Origin: Cyanobacteria bacterium K_DeepCast_35m_m2_023
Lineage (GTDB): Bacteria > Cyanobacteriota > Cyanobacteriia > PCC-6307 > Cyanobiaceae
Direction: 5' to 3'
Assembly: GCA_016882345.1 (NCBI GenBank)
Contig: VGQR01000027.1
Span: 1-12,578, forward strand
DNA: 12,578 nt
In this document: in pieces, positions 6,950 to 12,578 of the stretch
Numbering within the stretch: position 1 is the stretch's first letter
Layout of the letters: each line of letters opens with the position of its first letter
Made by a program: the position numbers and the translations under genes
The notes under the pieces: generated by a model
What the model was told of the DNA's origin: nothing
The model's input: only the letters and a program-made list of their open reading frames with translations
Databases searched by the model: none

Positions 6950-6975
6950 CAGATGGACAACGTCTTGAAGTGACG
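6938..6975. repeat. Dispersed element copy 2 (degenerate palindrome)
   Basis: Bases 6946-6970 match 709-733 at 24 of 25 positions, in the same orientation, and the left arm 6938-6945 (CAAGTCGA) matches 701-708 at 6 of 8. The palindrome is therefore imperfect here: the left arm has diverged or been overwritten by the 18-bp tandem unit. Similarity goes on to the right as TGACG, GAACA and a run of C. Both copies sit in long intergenic stretches beside a short tandem array. Confidence 0.8.
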
Positions 6976-7084
6976 CGTGCGAACAAGCACCCCCCTGAAC
7001 CCAACCGCCACGACCGCGGGGCCTGCCCTCACGGATAATCGACCCCTCTGATCGATCCGCTGCCGCCGCGCCGCACCGACCGCC

Positions 7085-8935
7085 ATGGCCCTGCTGGTAC
7101 AGAAATTCGGTGGCACCTCGGTGGCCGATGTCGAGCGCATCCAGGCGGTGGCCGCGCGCATTGCGGCCTGCCGCGACGAGGGCCACGAGCTGGTGGTGGT
7201 GGTGTCGGCCATGGGCCACACCACCGACGAGCTCACCGGTCTGGCGCGGGCCATCAGCAGCAACCCGCCGCAACGGGAGATGGACATGCTGCTGGCCACC
7301 GGCGAGCAGGTCTCCATCGCCCTGCTGTCGATGGCCCTGCACGCCCAGGGCGTGCCGGCCGTGTCAATGACCGGCACCCAGGCCGGCATCATCACCGAAT
7401 CGGCCCACGGGCGGGCCCGCATCCTCGAGGTGCGCAGCGAACGCCTGCGCAAATTGCTCGATGCAGGGCAAGTGGTTGTGGTCGCCGGCTTCCAGGGCAC
7501 CAGCGGTGGGGGGAGCACCGGCAGTGGCGGCATCCCCGAAATCACCACCCTGGGGCGCGGCGGCTCGGACACCTCGGCGGTGGCGCTGGCTGCCGCCCTC
7601 GGTGCGGCGGCCTGCGAGATCTACACCGATGTGCCCGGGGTGCTGACCACCGACCCGCGCAAGGTGGCCGATGCCCAGCTCATGGACCAGGTGAGCTGCG
7701 ACGAAATGCTCGAGCTCGCCAGCCTGGGCGCTGCCGTGCTGCACCCCCGCGCCGTCGAGATCGCACGCAACTACGGCGTCCCGCTGATCGTGCGCTCGAG
7801 CTGGAGCGATGCACCCGGCACCCGCCTCACCAGCGGGACCGCCAGGCCCATCGGGCGCAGCGGCCTGGAACTGGGCAAACCGGTCGACGGCGCCGAACTG
7901 GACCAGGATCAGGCCGTGCTGTCGCTGTCGCATGTGCCCGACCAGCCCGGTGTGGCGGCGCGCTTGTTTGAGGCTCTCGGCACGGCGGGCATCAACGTCG
8001 ATCTGATCGTGCAGGCCACCCACGAGGGCAGTTCCAACGACATCGCCTTCACCCTGGCCGCCAACGAACGGGACCGTGCCGAACTGATCTGCCGCGAGGT
8101 GCTGCTCGAGCTGGGCGCCGCCCTGGCCAGCGACAGCAACAGCAGCGGCGCCCGCGTCAGCAGCGAGACCGGCATGGCCAAGCTCAGCATCTCCGGCGCC
8201 GGCATCATGGGTCGCCCAGGGGTGGCGGCGCGGCTGTTTGACACCCTGGCCCGCGTCGGCATCAACCTGCGCCTGATCGCCACCAGCGAGGTCAAGGTCA
8301 GCTGCCTGGTGGCCGGGCACCAAGGCGCCAAGGCCCTGCGCGCCGCCGCAGAAGCCTTCGAGCTGGGCGACCTGCAGCTGCGCCACAACCCCGAACCCTG
8401 CCACCTGGGAGATCCCGCCGTGCGTGGCGTCGCCCTGGACCTGGGGCAGGCCCAGGTGGCCGTGCGGCGGGTGCCCGACCGCCCCGGCACCGCCGCTGCG
8501 GTGTGCCGCACCCTGGCCGACGCCGGCATCAGCCTCGACGCGATCGTGCAATCCGAACGCACCCATGGCAGCGCCGACAGCTTGAGCCGCGACATGAGCT
8601 TCACGCTCAAACGCGACGATCTGGCCCGCGCCCAGCAGGCCCTGCAACCGCTGCTGCTGCAGTGGCCCGGGGCCCACTTTGAAGAAGGCCCTGCCATTGC
8701 CCGGGTGAGCGCTGTGGGCGCCGGCATGCCCTGCACCCCGGGCACCGCAGCCCGCATGTTCCGCTCACTGGCGGATGCCGGCATCAACATCGAGCTGATC
8801 GCCACCAGCGAAATTCGCACCAGCTGCGCGATCGCCGAAAGCGACGGCGTCAACGCCCTGCAGGTGGTGCATGCAGCCTTTGGCCTGGGCGGCGCGATCA
8901 CCCACAAGGCCGAAGGCAGCGAGGCACCGGCCTGA
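7085..8935 (+). CDS. lysC: Aspartate kinase with four ACT domains
   Basis: Aspartate kinase phosphorylates L-aspartate with ATP, the first step to lysine, threonine and methionine. The 616-residue product has an N-terminal amino acid kinase domain: [13 protein letters not shown] (residues 7-19), [46 protein letters not shown] and [15 protein letters not shown]. Four ACT domains follow, starting near residues 278 ([11 protein letters not shown]), 362 ([13 protein letters not shown]), 456 ([11 protein letters not shown]) and 537 ([13 protein letters not shown]). ACT domains bind the feedback effectors, typically lysine and threonine. The second ACT pair looks like a duplication of the first; a four-ACT arrangement is known in cyanobacterial aspartate kinases, so this is the family norm rather than a fusion error. 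The ATG at 7085 gives [12 protein letters not shown]; no Shine-Dalgarno sequence is evident. The gene looks intact. Confidence 0.96.
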   Translation: MALLVQKFGGTSVADVERIQAVAARIAACRDEGHELVVVVSAMGHTTDELTGLARAISSNPPQREMDMLLATGEQVSIALLSMALHAQGVPAVSMTGTQAGIITESAHGRARILEVRSERLRKLLDAGQVVVVAGFQGTSGGGSTGSGGIPEITTLGRGGSDTSAVALAAALGAAACEIYTDVPGVLTTDPRKVADAQLMDQVSCDEMLELASLGAAVLHPRAVEIARNYGVPLIVRSSWSDAPGTRLTSGTARPIGRSGLELGKPVDGAELDQDQAVLSLSHVPDQPGVAARLFEALGTAGINVDLIVQATHEGSSNDIAFTLAANERDRAELICREVLLELGAALASDSNSSGARVSSETGMAKLSISGAGIMGRPGVAARLFDTLARVGINLRLIATSEVKVSCLVAGHQGAKALRAAAEAFELGDLQLRHNPEPCHLGDPAVRGVALDLGQAQVAVRRVPDRPGTAAAVCRTLADAGISLDAIVQSERTHGSADSLSRDMSFTLKRDDLARAQQALQPLLLQWPGAHFEEGPAIARVSAVGAGMPCTPGTAARMFRSLADAGINIELIATSEIRTSCAIAESDGVNALQVVHAAFGLGGAITHKAEGSEAPA

Positions 8936-9016
8936 GCGAAGCCACACCCACCTGGGTGATGGTCTTGGCAAGGCAACCCCCATACATAGAGGGGATCAAC
9001 TGGATTGACAATCCCA

Positions 9017-10842
9017 ATGGCTGGCTTTCAAGCCGTCAGCGCCGGCTCGGCAACGTCGAATTCGGCGGTGTTCTGGGCCCGCAGCAGCGCCCCGGTCACA
9101 GGACAACTGGTCTAAGGAGATGCGGTCTTTGGTCTGAAGAGGGGACATCGCACTGTCGTGCCAGTCCAGAGCGACCCCGCGGCCGACAACACGATCAAGC
9201 AATTGGTCGCCGGCCTGAAGCCCGGCACCGCCTACACCTACAAGTTCAGCACCAGCACGGGTGTCAAATCCGAGCCGGGATCGATCAAGACCGCTCCAGC
9301 GATCGATGCCCTCACCGGCGTGCGCTTTGGCTTCAGCGGCTGCGCTGCAGGGGACTACGCCCCCATCAACAGCGTCGCCGACATCGCCAACCAGAAGCTG
9401 GATTTCTTTGTGATGCTGGGTGATGCCGCCTACGAAGACGACTACAAACGGGCCGCAACCGATCCCCGTGGCGCCCTCAACAGTCCCGATGCGGTCCCGC
9501 CCTTCGATCCCAAGGCACCCCTGAGCACCAACCAGTCACTGATTGCCGCCGCGGTGGCCGCCATGCACGGCAAGTACAGGGACATCCAGAACCCTGCCAT
9601 CGGCAACCTGGCGCCTTTGTACCGCAGCCAGGGGGTCGTGGCCGCCTATGACAATCACGAGATGATGGACATGGCCCTGGAAACAGGGGGTGCACCACGA
9701 ACGGTTGTGCAGGCCTTGGGCAGAGGATTCCGGGAAGGGGCCGATCTGAGCGCCGCCAACGTGGTCTTCAACCAAAGTGGCTCCTATCTGAACCAGAGCC
9801 CAGAGCACAAGGCCATCCTCAACGCTTGGATCACATCCATGCCGCTGCGGGATCTCGGCAGTGTCAACGCACCAAACGATCCACGCAGCCACGGCAGCCG
9901 CAAGCTTTACAACGCTCAGCAATGGGGCAAGCATGCCCTGTTCATCAACGTCGACACGCGCAGCTACCGCGACGCCAAGATCACCGCAGTAGCCAATAAC
10001 AATGAGAACGACGTCACCGGTCCAGAGATCGACTTGGCACCAGGGGCCGAACAGCGCACCATGCTGGGCACAACCCAGCTGGCCTGGCTGAAGCAGACGC
10101 TGATCGACGCACAGAACAAAGGCACGACCTGGAAATTCGTGTCTCTTTCCAGCCCGAATGACATCACCGGAAGGCCCGGTCAAGACGGCAATTTTACCAA
10201 AGGGGAAGACTGGGTTGATGCCAAGAGCTGGTGGGGCAACTACCGCTTTGAGCGCAACGACCTGCTCAAATTCATCGCTGACAACGGCATCAAAAATGTG
10301 GTCTTCATTGCCACCGATGACCACGAGGCGCGCATCAACGAGTTGACCTATGTACCGACAGTCACCAAGCCCGACGACCTGACCAATGCCTCCCTGCATC
10401 GCAAGGTTCCTGGCGCGATCTCGGTGGTGTCCAGTCCGTTATCCGCCACTCGATCTGACGCCTGGAACAAAGAAAAAAAACCGCGGCCGACATCGTCACC
10501 GCATCGGCAACCTGGAACAACACACTGGCGACAGCCGGCTATGACCCCGTGGGTCTGAGCAGCGCCACGCCTGGGTTTGTGTCGTTCCGCCGCGAAGCCA
10601 TCGGCGGTCACGTCAGCAATCCAGCGAATCCGCTGCCGATCGATTTCTGGTCACCGGACACCAACAACTACGCAGTGATGGATGTGGCGGCCAATGGCCG
10701 ACTCACAGTGAGTCTGCGGGGCATCAACGCGATGATGGCCAACTCGACCACCAGAGCAGAAGCAGGGAACTGGGCGTCGATCGGCAAAGCCACTGACGTG
10801 CGCGAAATCCTCAGTTTCACGATGGACCCGCTGCTCGCCTGA
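9017..10842 (+). pseudogene. PhoD-like alkaline phosphatase, interrupted twice
   Basis: PhoD-type metallophosphatases hydrolyse phosphomonoesters or diesters, usually outside the cytoplasm. Three pieces join into one protein of about 608 codons. Piece A (ATG 9017) reads FQAVSAGSATSNSAVFWARS, the start of a PhoD N-terminal domain, and ends at an in-frame TAA (9113-9115). Piece B continues in the same frame with VPVQSDPAADNTIKQLVAGL, then GFSGCAAGDY, FFVMLGDAAYED, AAYDNHEMMD, RTMLGTTQLAWLKQTLIDAQ, TWKFVSLSSP and FIATDDHEAR, the expected metal-site blocks. After eight A (10473-10480) the frame must shift by -1 to reach TAADIVTASATW and the conserved end PIDFWSPDTNNYAVMDVAAN to ILSFTMDP. Translation could restart at GTG 9158 (AAGAGGGGA upstream). 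No signal peptide is visible. Sampled lines give about 55-57% GC against about 78% in a lysC line, suggesting later acquisition. It ends 13 bp from convergent uvrB. Confidence 0.82.
10474..10480 (+). other. A_AAA_AAA slippery heptamer at the frame change
   Basis: In the upstream frame the codons are GAA AAA AAA CCG, so the last seven A form an A_AAA_AAA heptamer in exactly the register used for -1 ribosomal frameshifting. A one-base backward slip gives AAA then ACC GCG GCC GAC, which leads straight into the conserved C-terminal part. A possible weak stem GCCGA (10486-10490) / TCGGC (10504-10508) begins five bases downstream. No strong internal Shine-Dalgarno sequence is seen upstream. Polymerase slippage, a true deletion or an assembly error at the homopolymer would look the same. 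Confidence 0.5.
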
Positions 10843-10855
10843 GCAGACTTGGTTG

Positions 10856-12578
<1,723 letters not shown>

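Larger units (their letters stand above)
6758..7084. other. Gene-free stretch between holA and lysC
   Basis: The 327 bp carry three 18-bp tandem units (6896-6949) fused to a degenerate copy of the dispersed palindrome (6938-6970), then a C-rich stretch and the lysC leader. A short hairpin TGGCTG...CAGCCA (6797-6816) lies 40 bp after holA but lacks a T-run. GATAAT at 7034-7039 could be a -10 element for lysC, but no matching -35 is apparent. Minus-strand frames cross the region without start signals; I see no convincing gene. Confidence 0.6.

Noticed and set aside
7364..8677. Long minus-strand open frames opposite lysC
   Set aside because: Composition-driven shadows; the plus frame carries the kinase and all four ACT domains.
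4656..8835. HIP1 octamers GCGATCGC at 4656-4663 and 8828-8835
   Set aside because: Only two copies noticed, both in coding sequence of a very GC-rich genome; not evidence of HIP1 enrichment.
8944..8960. Inverted repeat CACCCA-CC-TGGGTG after lysC as a terminator
   Set aside because: Six-bp stem with a two-base loop and no T-run; too weak to call.
9104..9113. CAACTGGTCT shared with the AACTGGTC boxes near the left edge
   Set aside because: It lies in coding sequence of the phosphatase N-terminus and a single 10-base match in 12.6 kb is weak; probably chance.
8956..9423. 155-codon plus-strand frame overlapping the start of the phosphatase gene
   Set aside because: It is out of frame with the PhoD homology and shows no recognisable domain.

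Overview
The window reads as a chromosomal segment of a GC-rich oxygenic picocyanobacterium, most likely of the Cyanobium / high-GC Synechococcus type. psbZ encodes a photosystem II protein and settles the phototroph assignment. The mutS, lysC (four ACT domains) and uvrB products have cyanobacterial sequence character, and codon third positions are strongly G/C. Naming the genus is an inference; no search could be run.

Layout: (1) Bases 1-506, minus strand: remains of a Phd/YefM antitoxin - PIN toxin pair. The PIN reading frame stops at about half the family length. At the very edge, a good ribosome binding site precedes what may be the start of another gene. (2) Bases 546-1114 hold no gene but a dense mosaic of short tandem arrays (15 bp, 5 bp and 9 bp periods) and a 36-bp palindrome. 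A degenerate second copy of the palindrome lies between holA and lysC. (3) Bases 1115-1930, minus strand: psbZ then ribH (riboflavin pathway). (4) Bases 2118-5027, plus strand: mutS, with a low-complexity N-terminal extension and an internal duplication read in two frames. (5) cobH (minus) meets mutS tail to tail with overlapping stop codons. It is divergent from holA, with only 27 bp between the two starts. (6) Bases 6758-7084: gene-free stretch with 18-bp tandem repeats and palindrome copy 2. (7) lysC, an aspartate kinase with four ACT domains. (8) Bases 9017-10842: a PhoD-like phosphatase gene, lower in GC than its neighbours, broken by an in-frame TAA and by a -1 frame change at a run of eight A. 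(9) uvrB on the minus strand, cut by the right edge of the window.

Most genes are housekeeping: mismatch repair (mutS), nucleotide excision repair (uvrB), replication (holA), cofactors (ribH, cobH), amino acids (lysC) and photosystem II (psbZ). They form no single pathway. The unusual content is the repeat mosaic with its dispersed palindrome, the doubly interrupted phosphatase gene with a well-placed slippery heptamer, and the frame-shifting duplication inside mutS. I found no convincing new multi-gene system; the dispersed palindrome with adjacent tandem arrays is the best candidate for something undescribed.
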